DNA of 64,000 nt from JBBQNY01 sp038255255. Its GTDB lineage: Bacteria; Pseudomonadota; Gammaproteobacteria; Xanthomonadales; Ahniellaceae. The stretch's first letter is position 1. Each line of letters starts with the position of its first letter. Both the position numbers and the translations under genes were made by a program. The stretch lies in the NCBI GenBank assembly GCA_038255255.1, contig JBBSLL010000005.1:77131-141130 (forward strand), written 5' to 3'. The notes below the pieces were generated by a model. It worked only from the letters and a program-made list of their open reading frames with translations, had not been told where the DNA came from and did no database searches. Positions 56,238 to 64,000 of this stretch are shown here, in pieces.

Positions 56238-57799
56238 ATTCGCCCGCCGTCGACGCGGTGCCCGACGCGATCGCGCCACCTCGGCCGGCTGATCGCGCGC
56301 GCAGCGCGTGGCGCCTGGTCTGCGTGATGGTGCTTGGATTTGCGTCGGGGTTGCCGCTGGCGCTGACCGGTGGCGCGATGCAGGCCTGGCTCACGATCGA
56401 GGGAATCGACCTGGCAACGATCGGTTTCCTCTCGCTGGTAGCGGTGCCTTACACCTTCAAGTTCCTGTGGGCGCCGCTCCTGGACCGCTTCGAACTCCCG
56501 TGGTTCGGGCGGCGTCGCGGGTGGATTGTGCTGACCCAGGCGACGCTTGCCCTGGTGCTGCTTGCACTTGCGCAGTTTTCGCCGGCGCAGCAGACCACGG
56601 CATTTGCCGCGCTCGCACTGCTGGTGGCTTTCGTGTCCGCGTCGCAGGACGTCGTGGTCGATGCCTACCGCAGCGACCTGCTGGCCCCGAGTGAGCGGGG
56701 ACTCGGTGCATCGCTCACGGTGCTCGGCTATCGCACGGCGATGATCATCTCCGGCGGAGTGACCCTGATCTGGGCGCAGCAGTGGCAGAGCTGGTCGCGC
56801 GTGTACCTCGTGATGGCGACCCTGATGGGTGCGGCCGCCGTGTTCTCGTTGCTGGCGCTGCCGCGAGTCGCGGACGTGCGGCCGGTGCGCGATGCGTCGG
56901 GACCGCGCGAACTGCTGGGCTTTGTGGCGATGTTGGGGGGCGTCGTCATCGGCTACTACGCCGCGCGCTGGCTCCTGATCGCGTTGGGCCTGGATGCCGG
57001 CAGCGAAGACCGCTGGATCAGGCTCGCCTTCGTGGTCGGCGAGATCGTGGGAGCGATGACGTTCGGGCTGCTGCTGGCGCGCCGCGTCGGCTTTGCCACG
57101 CTCAACCGGTCTCTGGAGAGCTACTTCGGGATGCCACACGCGTGGGCTTTCCTGCTCATGATCGTGCTGTACAAGATCGGCGACGCGTTCGCGCTGAGCC
57201 TCACTACGCCGTTCCTCATCCGCGGGCTCGGGTTCGAGCAGCTCGAGGTGGGGTTGGCCAACAAATCGATCGGCCTTCTCATGACCATCGTGGGCGCGCT
57301 GCTCGGCGGCCTCATCATGTTGCGCGTGCGACTGGCTCCTGCGCTGCTCTCGTTCGGCGTGCTGCAGCTGGTGTCGAATTACGGCTACTACCTGCTCGCG
57401 ACGCTCGGCAAGGGCGCATGGGGCGCGGTGACCGTGCCCGCGTTCAATCTGGGCATCGTTGCGCTGCCTGCGCCGACGCAGATGGACGCGCTGCTGCTGG
57501 CTGCGATCGGCATCGACAATCTCAGCGGCGGCATGGGAACCGCCGCCCTGCTCGCATTGCTCATGAGCCTGTGCAATGTCAGGTTCAGCGCCACCCAGTT
57601 TGCACTGCTGTCGGCCTTCGCATCGCTCGGTCGCGTTTTCATCGGGCCGTTCTCCGGGGTGTTCGCGGAACAGGTCGGTTGGCCCGCGTTTTTCCTGGCG
57701 TCCCTGGCGGTGGCCGTGCCTGGAGTGATCATGGTCTGGTGGCTGCGCCGCGACATCGATGCCATCGAACGGCTGTCACGCAACCCGGCACCTCCGTGA
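56234..57799 (+). CDS. ampG: AmpG-family muropeptide permease (MFS)
   Basis: This 521-residue protein has 12-14 hydrophobic segments. The AmpG-type start is ASGLPLALTGGAMQAWL...GIDLATIGFLSL..PYTFKFLWAPLLDR; SASQDVVVDAYRSDLL follows and is the family signature. It imports GlcNAc-anhydroMurNAc (peptides) for cell-wall recycling. anmK and an M23 endopeptidase gene, both in murein turnover, lie 0.4-3 kb downstream on the opposite strand. It is coupled to the nuclease gene by ATGA. Confidence 0.9.
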   Translation: MNSPAVDAVPDAIAPPRPADRARSAWRLVCVMVLGFASGLPLALTGGAMQAWLTIEGIDLATIGFLSLVAVPYTFKFLWAPLLDRFELPWFGRRRGWIVLTQATLALVLLALAQFSPAQQTTAFAALALLVAFVSASQDVVVDAYRSDLLAPSERGLGASLTVLGYRTAMIISGGVTLIWAQQWQSWSRVYLVMATLMGAAAVFSLLALPRVADVRPVRDASGPRELLGFVAMLGGVVIGYYAARWLLIALGLDAGSEDRWIRLAFVVGEIVGAMTFGLLLARRVGFATLNRSLESYFGMPHAWAFLLMIVLYKIGDAFALSLTTPFLIRGLGFEQLEVGLANKSIGLLMTIVGALLGGLIMLRVRLAPALLSFGVLQLVSNYGYYLLATLGKGAWGAVTVPAFNLGIVALPAPTQMDALLLAAIGIDNLSGGMGTAALLALLMSLCNVRFSATQFALLSAFASLGRVFIGPFSGVFAEQVGWPAFFLASLAVAVPGVIMVWWLRRDIDAIERLSRNPAPP

Positions 57800-57864
57800 C
57801 GGCTTCCGCTTCCAGTTGGGGGCGCCGCTGCTAGCATCGCCACGGGCGACGAGGGATTCCCGCA

Positions 57865-58125
57865 GTGCTGGATTTCATGCTCCGTGGCATCAGCGATACC
57901 ACGGCCGCGCACATCAAGGCGCTGGCGCGCGATCGCAACTGGTCGCTCAATGACGTGCTCCTCGAACTGATCGAGCGGGGGCTGCACGCGAACGACGGGC
58001 GCGCCGACGAAGTGGTGGCACCCGTGCACCAGGACATCGCGGTGCTCGGCGGGACCTGGGACGCCGAGGAGTCGGCGGCGTTCCGCGCCGCCATGCAGGC
58101 GTTCGAGGATCTCCCCAGCGACTGA
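57865..58125 (+). CDS. Small ribbon-helix-helix-like protein
   Basis: The protein has 86 residues from GTG 57865 with GAGGG ten bases upstream. The N-terminal half (FMLRGISDTTAAHIKALARDRNWSLNDVLLELIERGL) reads as a strand-helix-helix like FitA/Arc-type RHH proteins; the C-terminal half is acidic (DAEESAAFRAAMQAFEDLPSD). No toxin gene is adjacent, so a stand-alone regulator is more likely than an antitoxin. It follows ampG by 65 bases. Confidence 0.6.
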   Translation: MLDFMLRGISDTTAAHIKALARDRNWSLNDVLLELIERGLHANDGRADEVVAPVHQDIAVLGGTWDAEESAAFRAAMQAFEDLPSD

Positions 58126-58188
58126 CAGGTACATCCGAAGAGGTCGGCACCACCGGCCCGCGCTGCAGGTGGTGCGTCGCGGTTCTGG

Positions 58189-59298
58189 TTACGCCGCGAA
58201 AATTCCGCCGAGGACGCGCGGGCCGCGGGCGCCCGTGACGGCCGGCAGATTGCCGGCGGCGCCCATCAGCGTCGCGCGCGCCAGCCACGCAAAGCCCACC
58301 GCTTCGACGAAGTCGGGATCGAGACCGGACGCAGCGGTCGTGGTCACTTCGATCGGCGCGGCCAGCTCGCTCAACCGTTGCATCAGCGCGCGGTTGTGGA
58401 CGCCGCCACCGCACGCGATGAGCCGCGCAGCGGCGGGCAACTCGGAGCGCAATGCAGCCACGATGCTCGACGCCGACAGTTCGAGCAGCGTCGCCTGCAC
58501 GTTGCGCGGGTCGAGGCTGCTTGCGCCAATCCGGTTCCGCAGCCAGCCGGGATGGAAGTGGTCGCGGCCGGTGCTCTTGGGAGCCGGCTTCGCAAAGTAG
58601 GGATCTGCGGCCAGTCGCTCGAGAAGGCTGGCGTCCACATGGCCTCCCGCAGCCCACTCACCGCCCTCGTCGCGCGCGCCACCGACATGCTCCGCGATCC
58701 ACGCGTCAAGCAGGCAGTTGGCGGGCCCGGTGTCGAATCCGCGCACCGCGCCGCTGCGTGGCAGCAGCGTCAGGTTGGCAATTCCGCCGAGGTTGAGGAC
58801 GGCCACGTCCACACCTGCTTCGGCAAACAGGGCTGCGTGTAACGCGGGCAGCAACGGCGCGCCCTGCCCACCCGCGGCCACGTCGCGCCGGCGGAAATCG
58901 GCCACGGTGCGGATGCCGGTGTTTTCCGCGATGACATTGGGATCGCCGATTTGCAGCGTGAAAGGGTGCGCGCCGTTCGGGCGGTGGCGAAGCGTCTGCC
59001 CGTGGGAGCCGATAGCTACGATGTCGGTCGCTATGAAGCCGCTTGCTTCGAGCGTCCGCAAAGCCGCCGTCGCAAACTCCACGCCAACGCGTTGGTCGAG
59101 TTGGCCAAGGCAATCAAGCGTAATCGCGCCATCGGCCTGTGAGACCGAGAGCAGTTCCGCGCGAAGGGCGTCGGGATAGGGATGCGTGTCACCGCGTACG
59201 AGCCGCGGCCGCTCGCCGTCGAACTCCACCAGCGCCGCATCGATGCCATCGGCGCTGGTCCCGGAGATGAGGCCGAGATAAAGCCCGCGGGCGCTCAA
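58189..59298 (-). CDS. anmK: Anhydro-N-acetylmuramic acid kinase
   Basis: The protein has 369 residues from a TTG start at 59298; no ATG or GTG lies close enough to keep the conserved LYLGLISGTSADGIDAAL. Motifs are SHGQTLRHRP, the NLGGIANLT stretch, GFDTGPANCLLD and IACGGGVHN. It phosphorylates and opens 1,6-anhydroMurNAc to MurNAc-6-P in cell-wall recycling. It follows the M23 peptidase gene by 33 bases on the same strand, an order conserved with tyrS in related bacteria. Confidence 0.93.
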   Translation of the reverse strand: MSARGLYLGLISGTSADGIDAALVEFDGERPRLVRGDTHPYPDALRAELLSVSQADGAITLDCLGQLDQRVGVEFATAALRTLEASGFIATDIVAIGSHGQTLRHRPNGAHPFTLQIGDPNVIAENTGIRTVADFRRRDVAAGGQGAPLLPALHAALFAEAGVDVAVLNLGGIANLTLLPRSGAVRGFDTGPANCLLDAWIAEHVGGARDEGGEWAAGGHVDASLLERLAADPYFAKPAPKSTGRDHFHPGWLRNRIGASSLDPRNVQATLLELSASSIVAALRSELPAAARLIACGGGVHNRALMQRLSELAAPIEVTTTAASGLDPDFVEAVGFAWLARATLMGAAGNLPAVTGARGPRVLGGIFAA

Positions 59299-59331
59299 GG
59301 AATCAGCGCGCGTCGATCGGGGCGGTCGCGC

Positions 59332-60795
59332 TCAGCGTTGCGCGAGGCGAGTGCCCGACGCGGCGTGTCCCGCCAGGTCGAGCTGCGCGACCAGCGGACG
59401 TGTGCTCGCCATGAACCGGGCCAGCGCGGACCCGGCGAGTGGCTCCGGCTCCGGCAGCGTGACCGTCAGGGGGTCGCGATGGCTCCCGCCGTGGCGGAAC
59501 TCGTAGTGCAGGTGCGGGCCCGTGGCCAGTCCGGTCTTGCCGACGTAACCGATGATGTCGCCCTGCTTGACGCGTTGGCCATTCTGCAATGAAGGCGCGA
59601 AGCGCGACAGATGGCCGTACAGCGTGGTCACCATCGAATCGTGCTTGAGGATCACCACGTTGCCGTAGCCTGACTGCACACCCCGCAACTGCACCACCGC
59701 ATTGCCCGCGGCCCGCACCGGCGTACCCATCGGCGCCGCATAGTCGACCCCGCGATGCGCGCGCATGCGCCCCAGGATCGGATGTCGGCGGTTCGACGTG
59801 AAGCGCGAGCTGATGCGCGTGAACTCGAGTGGCGTGCGCAAGAAAGACTTCTTGAGTGGCCGTCCGTCCGCGTCGTAGAACTCGGCAACGCCGTCCGGAC
59901 CGGTGTAGCGCACCGCGAAGTACTGCTTGCCATTGTTGGTGAAGCGCGCGGCGAGCACGTCACCGTCGCGGATCTTGCCGCCTTCGCAATAAACCTCTTC
60001 GTACACCACTTCGAACTGGTCGCCGCGCTGGATGTCCTGCGCGAAGTCGATGTCGTAGCCGAGCGCCGTCGCCATCTTGAGCACGACGGAATCCGAAACC
60101 CCGGCCCGATCGGCAGCACCGAACAGGGAGCCCTCGATGCGGCCCGCCGCGACCTGCACGCGCCGCTCGATGTCGCGCTTGATGCGCTCTTCGCGCACCT
60201 CGTCGCCCTCGACATGCAGCACCACGCGCGTGGCTTCGTCCGCGTCGAACTGCAGCGCGGCAAGTTCGCCCGGGGCGCGCAGCAGGAATTTGAATTCCTG
60301 GCCCGGATGGATGCGCGTCAGGTCGTCGTCGTCGCCAGTCGCATCGAGCAGGCGGTTGAGCAGCGGCGCGGGCAATCCCTGTTCCTGAAAGATTCCGCCG
60401 ATCGTCTGCCCGGGGCTGACTGCGACTGTTTTCCAGTCGAGTTCGGAAATCGCCGTTGCAGCCGGCAGTGAGACTCCTTGCCTACTACCGGTGCGGACCG
60501 GCGCGGAAAGTTTCGGCAGGGGCAGCGGCTCCGATACCATCTCGGGCTTGGGCGGCAAACTCTCTGGTCCTGCGACAGCGGCCCAGCCGGGCAGCACGAC
60601 GAATCCGAGCAGCAACAGAGTCAACGAAACGGCGCCGATGACCGCGCGTTCCGCGCGAAGCGCCTCAACGATCGACTCGCGCATGCCGCGCGGTTGCAAA
60701 GGTGACGAGTGTGAATCGACGCTGGATGTGCGCGCGGCTTGAAAGCGCGACACGCTCGAAGTCTGGGGAACGCTGGAGTGTGAAAGATCTGTCAC
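59332..60795 (-). CDS. M23 peptidoglycan endopeptidase (MepM/OapA-like)
   Basis: The protein has 487 residues from GTG 60795, chosen because a good promoter (TTGACG-18-TATGTT) overlaps the earlier in-frame ATGs; ATG 60684 is an alternative. A membrane anchor (VSLTLLLLGFVVLPGW) is followed by a LysM/OapA-like region (TVAVSPGQTIGGIFQEQGLP), a helical spacer, and the zinc peptidase: HRGVDYAAPMGTPV and HLHYEFRHGG supply the HxxxD and HxH ligands. It cleaves peptide cross-links in murein. anmK is next on the same strand; tyrS is divergent. Confidence 0.88.
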   Translation of the reverse strand: MTDLSHSSVPQTSSVSRFQAARTSSVDSHSSPLQPRGMRESIVEALRAERAVIGAVSLTLLLLGFVVLPGWAAVAGPESLPPKPEMVSEPLPLPKLSAPVRTGSRQGVSLPAATAISELDWKTVAVSPGQTIGGIFQEQGLPAPLLNRLLDATGDDDDLTRIHPGQEFKFLLRAPGELAALQFDADEATRVVLHVEGDEVREERIKRDIERRVQVAAGRIEGSLFGAADRAGVSDSVVLKMATALGYDIDFAQDIQRGDQFEVVYEEVYCEGGKIRDGDVLAARFTNNGKQYFAVRYTGPDGVAEFYDADGRPLKKSFLRTPLEFTRISSRFTSNRRHPILGRMRAHRGVDYAAPMGTPVRAAGNAVVQLRGVQSGYGNVVILKHDSMVTTLYGHLSRFAPSLQNGQRVKQGDIIGYVGKTGLATGPHLHYEFRHGGSHRDPLTVTLPEPEPLAGSALARFMASTRPLVAQLDLAGHAASGTRLAQR

Positions 60796-60823
60796 GGCGG
60801 ACCCGGTTAGCTGCAGGCGCCGT

Positions 60824-60853
60824 AACATAACCACCCTCAGCATCCTGCGTCAA
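60824..60853 (-). promoter_or_regulatory. Promoter of the M23 peptidase gene
   Basis: On the minus strand TTGACG (60853-60848), 18 bases, TATGTT (60829-60824). This is one of the better sigma-70 matches in the window. Transcription would start near 60817, about 22 bases before the GTG at 60795. Confidence 0.5.
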
Positions 60854-60974
60854 ACCCTTGTTGCTATTCATTTTTTTGCCCATGCGATTAACACGAATTT
60901 AACGCGATGAAGACTGTGAACTTTGTCTCAACTTCAGTGGCGAGAGACCTCTTCGGCTTGCGGCAGAGCGCGCT

Positions 60975-62186
60975 TTGAACGCCGTTTCAGCGGCGCCGGC
61001 ACTGGACTTGCTTGCGCGCGGCGCCGACGAAATCCTCAAGCGCGAGGAACTCGAGTCGAGACTCGGGAGCGGGCGACCGCTGCGGATCAAGGCGGGTTTC
61101 GATCCGACCGCGCCCGACCTGCACATCGGGCACACCGTGCTTCTCAACAAGATGCGCCAGTTCCAGCAGCTGGGGCACCAGGTCATTTTCCTGATCGGCG
61201 ATTTCACCGGAATGATCGGGGACCCGTCGGGCAAGAACGTCACGCGCAAGCCGCTGACCCGGGAGGATGTCGAGGCCAACGCGCGCACCTACGCCGACCA
61301 GGTGTTCAAGGTGCTCGATCGCGAACAGACCGAGCTTCGCTTCAACAGCGAATGGTTCGGCGCCATGTCGGCCGCCGACCTGATCAAGCTGGCGGGACAG
61401 TACACGGTGGCGCGAATGCTCGAGCGCGACGACTTCGCCAAGCGCTACGCCGGGCAGCAGTCGATCGCGATCCACGAGTTCCTGTATCCGCTGGTGCAGG
61501 GTTACGACTCGGTGGCGCTGCGCGCCGATGTCGAGCTCGGCGGCACCGACCAGAAATTCAACCTGCTGATGGGCCGCGGCTTGCAGGAACACTTCGGCCA
61601 GGCCCCGCAGGTCGTGCTCACGATGCCGCTGCTCGAAGGCCTCGACGGCGTCAACAAGATGTCGAAGTCGCTCGGCAACTACATCGGCATTTCGGAGTCC
61701 GCCATCGACATCGTCGGCAAGACGATGAAGATTGGCGACGACCTGATGTGGCGCTGGATCGAACTGCTGAGCTTCGACATCGACATCGCCGAAGCCGCCA
61801 GGCTGCGGCGGGGCGTAGCCGCGGACGGGCTCAACCCGCGCGACATCAAGCTGCGCCTCGCACGTGAACTGGCAACGCGTTTCCACGACGCGGCGACGGC
61901 GGAGAACGCGGTGGCCGGCTGGCATGCGGTCGTTCGCGGCGAGGCGGACACGAGTGCGGTACCGCTGCGCCGCATCGAGGTGGGCCCGGAAAAACTGCGC
62001 CTGCCTGCACTGCTCGTCGCGGCTGGGCTTGCAGCGAGCAATTCGGATGCGACGCGCAAACTGCGCGAGCGTGCGGTGCGGATCGACGGCATCGTGGTGG
62101 ACGATGGCGCACTGGAGTTCGCTGCGGGATTCACGGGGCTGCTGCAGATCGGCAAACGCAACTTCGCGCGCGTGGCGCTCGGCTGA
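60975..62186 (+). CDS. tyrS: Tyrosyl-tRNA synthetase (TyrZ type)
   Basis: The protein has 403 residues from TTG 60975, equal to the length I recall for Xanthomonas TyrS, so the rare start is credible. HIGH-type motif DLHIGHTVLLNKM, GDFTGMIGDPSGKN, and KMSKS in DGVNKMSKSLGN are intact. A C-terminal S4 domain (KLRERAVRIDGIVVDDG) binds tRNA. No clear Shine-Dalgarno precedes the start. It is divergent from the M23 gene. Confidence 0.95.
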   Translation: MNAVSAAPALDLLARGADEILKREELESRLGSGRPLRIKAGFDPTAPDLHIGHTVLLNKMRQFQQLGHQVIFLIGDFTGMIGDPSGKNVTRKPLTREDVEANARTYADQVFKVLDREQTELRFNSEWFGAMSAADLIKLAGQYTVARMLERDDFAKRYAGQQSIAIHEFLYPLVQGYDSVALRADVELGGTDQKFNLLMGRGLQEHFGQAPQVVLTMPLLEGLDGVNKMSKSLGNYIGISESAIDIVGKTMKIGDDLMWRWIELLSFDIDIAEAARLRRGVAADGLNPRDIKLRLARELATRFHDAATAENAVAGWHAVVRGEADTSAVPLRRIEVGPEKLRLPALLVAAGLAASNSDATRKLRERAVRIDGIVVDDGALEFAAGFTGLLQIGKRNFARVALG

Positions 62187-62242
62187 GCAACCGAGTCGTC
62201 ACGCGTTCAGGCGAAGCCACCCACTACGCCGCCTGCGGCGAT

Positions 62243-62569
62243 TCAGCCACCGGAATCGTCTGTCCCGCCGGCAGCGGTGTGGGCAGGCGGCTGTTCCTTT
62301 TTCGAAGAGACCTGCTGCACCAGTGCGCCGATCAGTCCGATGGTTGACGTGATGGACGCGGCGATCGCATGGTTGCCAACGGCGGTGGTGGGTCCGCCGC
62401 GCCCCATCAGGAAGCCGGTCGCCAATCCGACGACACCGATGCGCACCGGCGTGGCTGCCGCATGCGCCGCTGCCGCCAGCCGCTTGGCGTCGGCGACTGC
62501 CAGCGCTCGACGGTTGACGAGGTTGGCTTCACGAAGCGCCACGTCGCGCTTCAAGTCATCGAGGTGCAT
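62243..62569 (-). CDS. YqjK-like small protein with hydrophobic centre
   Basis: This 108-residue protein has a helical charged start (LDDLKRDVALREANLVNRRALAVADAKRL), a hydrophobic stretch (RIGVVGLATGFLMGRGG) and a short polar tail. The order after DUF883 and holin-III genes matches yqjD-yqjE-yqjK, so a YqjK-like role is inferred from position and size rather than sequence. Its start overlaps the preceding gene by 14 bases. Confidence 0.6.
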   Translation of the reverse strand: MHLDDLKRDVALREANLVNRRALAVADAKRLAAAAHAAATPVRIGVVGLATGFLMGRGGPTTAVGNHAIAASITSTIGLIGALVQQVSSKKEQPPAHTAAGGTDDSGG

Positions 62570-63005
62570 GGTCTGCGCGCTCTCTTTCGAAGCCTTTTGC
62601 CTTCTTGAACATCAGCACGATCTGGCGCCATGTCGTGTCCATGCTCGCCAGCATCAGGCGATCGTACGCAAGCCAGCCGAACACGCCCGCGATGAGAATG
62701 CTCAATGCGCAGGGCACCGCCAGTGAAACGCCCCAACCGAAGCCGGCGCTCGACAGGGCCAGAACCCCGAGCGCCATGATCAGCAGCCAGGCGGTGCCCG
62801 ACAGCACCGCCGCAAACACCGAATAAAGAAAGAACCTCGTGATCGCCGCGCGCGCCAGGCGCCAGTCGGCGTCTGCCAGCGCCGACAAGTCCGCCAGTGC
62901 CTGTTTCGAGGTGCGCGTGACGCCGATCGCGCCATGCGCGATTTCGCGCACGTCGTCGAGCAGGTCGCGTTCGTTCTGGGGTTTGGGCGGTGGAAGGTCG
63001 GCCAT
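62556..63005 (-). CDS. Holin superfamily III/YqjE-like membrane protein
   Basis: This 149-residue protein has a cytoplasmic helical N-terminus (VREIAHGAIGVTRTSKQALADL), two transmembrane segments (about 58-80 and 83-108), then a charged tail. This fits PF07332/YqjE proteins, which despite the family name are ordinary envelope proteins. It lies between DUF883 and YqjK-like genes with a 14-base overlap downstream and a 16-base gap upstream. It is probably linked to stationary-phase or osmotic stress as in E. coli. Confidence 0.75.
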   Translation of the reverse strand: MADLPPPKPQNERDLLDDVREIAHGAIGVTRTSKQALADLSALADADWRLARAAITRFFLYSVFAAVLSGTAWLLIMALGVLALSSAGFGWGVSLAVPCALSILIAGVFGWLAYDRLMLASMDTTWRQIVLMFKKAKGFERERADHAPR

Positions 63006-63021
63006 CCGTTGTCAACAGGCC

Positions 63022-63438
63022 CTAGTCGGCACGTCGCCGTCGCAACAGTCTCGCGACCACATAGCCGGTCGCCACGGCAATGCCGAGCGACGTGACGGGT
63101 CGCTCACGCACGAAGTCTTCGGTCGTGCGCAGCATCTGCCGGCCCTGTGCGATCAGGTCGTCGACGCGCTCCTCGGCGCTGAGCTTGGCGGTGAGCACCG
63201 CCTGTCGGCTCGCGTCACTCGCCTCGGTCAACGAATCGCGCACCTGCTCGCCGCCGTCGGCCAATTCATCCCGCGCCACGGCGACCGCGCCGCCTGCCGC
63301 AGCGCGCAGCGCATTGCCGGCGGCACTCGCCGCTTCCACCAGCTTCTCGCGTGCCTCGACGAGGCTGTCCGTGAATCCGGGCGAATCAAAACCTCGTGCG
63401 TCGAGTTCCGAACTACGACTTGCGGGCGGGTAAGACAT
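63022..63438 (-). CDS. DUF883/ElaB-YqjD-like membrane-anchored protein
   Basis: This 138-residue protein has a long amphipathic helix rich in A, E, K and D (about 25-100), then the C-terminal ERPVTSLGIAVATGYVVARLLRRRR, a tail-anchor helix ending in arginines. This is the YqjD/ElaB pattern; YqjD attaches ribosomes to the inner membrane in stationary phase. It is the first gene of the yqjDEK-like group. Confidence 0.83.
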   Translation of the reverse strand: MSYPPASRSSELDARGFDSPGFTDSLVEAREKLVEAASAAGNALRAAAGGAVAVARDELADGGEQVRDSLTEASDASRQAVLTAKLSAEERVDDLIAQGRQMLRTTEDFVRERPVTSLGIAVATGYVVARLLRRRRAD

Positions 63439-63537
63439 GGAGACTTCCTGGTGCGCGGGTCGATGCGACGATGGAACGCGCCGCGATGCAAGTCAAGCCA
63501 CGGCGCGGGCGAACCTCGCCCATGACGCAGGGCCCAT

Positions 63538-64000
63538 TCAGTCGATGAGGATTGCGGTGACGAAAATTCCGAGCATTGCGAAGCACAGCGCGAGCTTCGC
63601 TGCGGTGCCGACGATGAAACCGATCGCGGCACCGACGCCAGCGCGCGTAGCCTGGGGCATGTTCCGTGTTGCCAGCCACTCGCCCACGACTGCGCCCACG
63701 AAAGGCCCAAGCAGAAGGCCTACGATGCCGGCGAACGCTCCGATCAGCGTGCCCACGCCCGCCCCCGCGAAGGCCAGCCAGCTCGCTCCGGTACGCTTGG
63801 CCCCCACCGCGGAAGCGATGATTTCGAGTCCCACCGCGAGCGCGGTCAGCACGCCCAGCAGCACGATGGTCCACACCGAAACCTTGTCGAAACCGCCGGC
63901 CCACGCGGCGAGCAGCATGCCCGCGAAGACGAGGGGGACGCCGGGCAGGGCCGGCAGGATCGTGCCCGCCAGCCCGACCAGGATCAGCAGACCGGCCAGC
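63538..64000 (-). CDS. DUF456 membrane protein (partial, runs off the window)
   Basis: The frame ends at 63538 and is open to the right edge (in phase from 63999), so at least 153 residues are present and the N-terminus is missing. The sequence upstream of an internal ATG at 63918 (LVGLAGTILPALPGVPLVFAG) is clearly part of the protein. Several hydrophobic segments with Gly-zipper-like stretches (GVGTLIGAFAGIVGLLLGPFVGAVVGE) match DUF456. The function is unknown. Confidence 0.8.
   Translation of the reverse strand, partial: LAGLLILVGLAGTILPALPGVPLVFAGMLLAAWAGGFDKVSVWTIVLLGVLTALAVGLEIIASAVGAKRTGASWLAFAGAGVGTLIGAFAGIVGLLLGPFVGAVVGEWLATRNMPQATRAGVGAAIGFIVGTAAKLALCFAMLGIFVTAILID

Noticed and set aside
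60854..60974. A T-box or other leader element before tyrS.
   Set aside because: No terminator-antiterminator pair or T-box core was found; the gap is short and AT-rich only around 60870-60900.
62556..63005. Possible prophage, from the holin-type family name.
   Set aside because: The family is the YqjE type and the neighbours are DUF883 and YqjK-like genes; no phage genes are nearby.

Overview
The window is a high-GC chromosomal segment from a gammaproteobacterium of the Xanthomonadales/Lysobacterales type. This rests on gene content and order (pyrE beside an exonuclease III/Crc-type gene; radC, coaBC, dut, algC; tyrS, M23 peptidase, anmK; a fused membrane-anchored AlgC), on a 403-residue TyrS, on GTAG-tipped REP palindromes, and on many GTG/TTG starts. 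A Rhodanobacteraceae-like host is my best guess. No rRNA, tRNA, CRISPR array, complete insertion sequence or prophage was recognised.

Region 1 (1-10577) is a tandem family of membrane-anchored TolB-like/TPR proteins: four full paralogues plus the tail of a further TPR-type gene at the left edge. They are interleaved with a small NWNE-type membrane protein, an MFS transporter and a decayed vapBC pair. Two neighbouring genes carry the same kind of palindromic repeat inserted in the same reading frame. Region 2 (10809-21417) holds secreted and envelope proteins, an FMN reductase, a GAF-PAS-GGDEF-EAL c-di-GMP enzyme, and an ECF sigma factor translationally coupled to a Ser/Thr kinase. Region 3 (21495-32857) is mostly housekeeping: ubiJ-ubiB, arfB, an acyltransferase, an Fe(II)/2OG dioxygenase, a LysR regulator divergent from the glyoxylate shunt genes aceB-aceA, comM, ubiK and a PII protein.

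Region 4 (33253-42110) contains divergent speE/speA for polyamine synthesis, a beta-hydroxyacid dehydrogenase, a secreted sugar-dehydrogenase-type propeller, a Ycf48-like propeller, and argS with a SPOR protein. Region 5 (42335-47807) is a TonB-dependent receptor, an ArsR-type regulator and a large secreted protein, ending near a clear terminator. Region 6 (47817-64000) has an HD-type protein, radC, the coaBC-dut-algC operon, pyrE divergent from the nuclease gene, ampG, anmK and an M23 endopeptidase (murein turnover), tyrS, a YqjD/YqjE/YqjK-like envelope operon, and a DUF456 protein cut by the right edge.

The observations I rate highest are: (a) a palindromic element that has entered two coding sequences in the same frame, adding about 29 residues at inter-domain linkers; (b) a shared C-terminal [D/N]GFE tail on three secreted proteins, one belonging to a choice-of-anchor family, which may be a sorting signal; (c) a sigma factor whose usual acidic region-2.2 residues are replaced by Thr/Ser beside a kinase, predicting activation by phosphorylation; (d) an exonuclease III-type protein with an intact active site sitting where pseudomonads carry the catalytically dead Crc. 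All family assignments are from reading the sequence; no database search was run.
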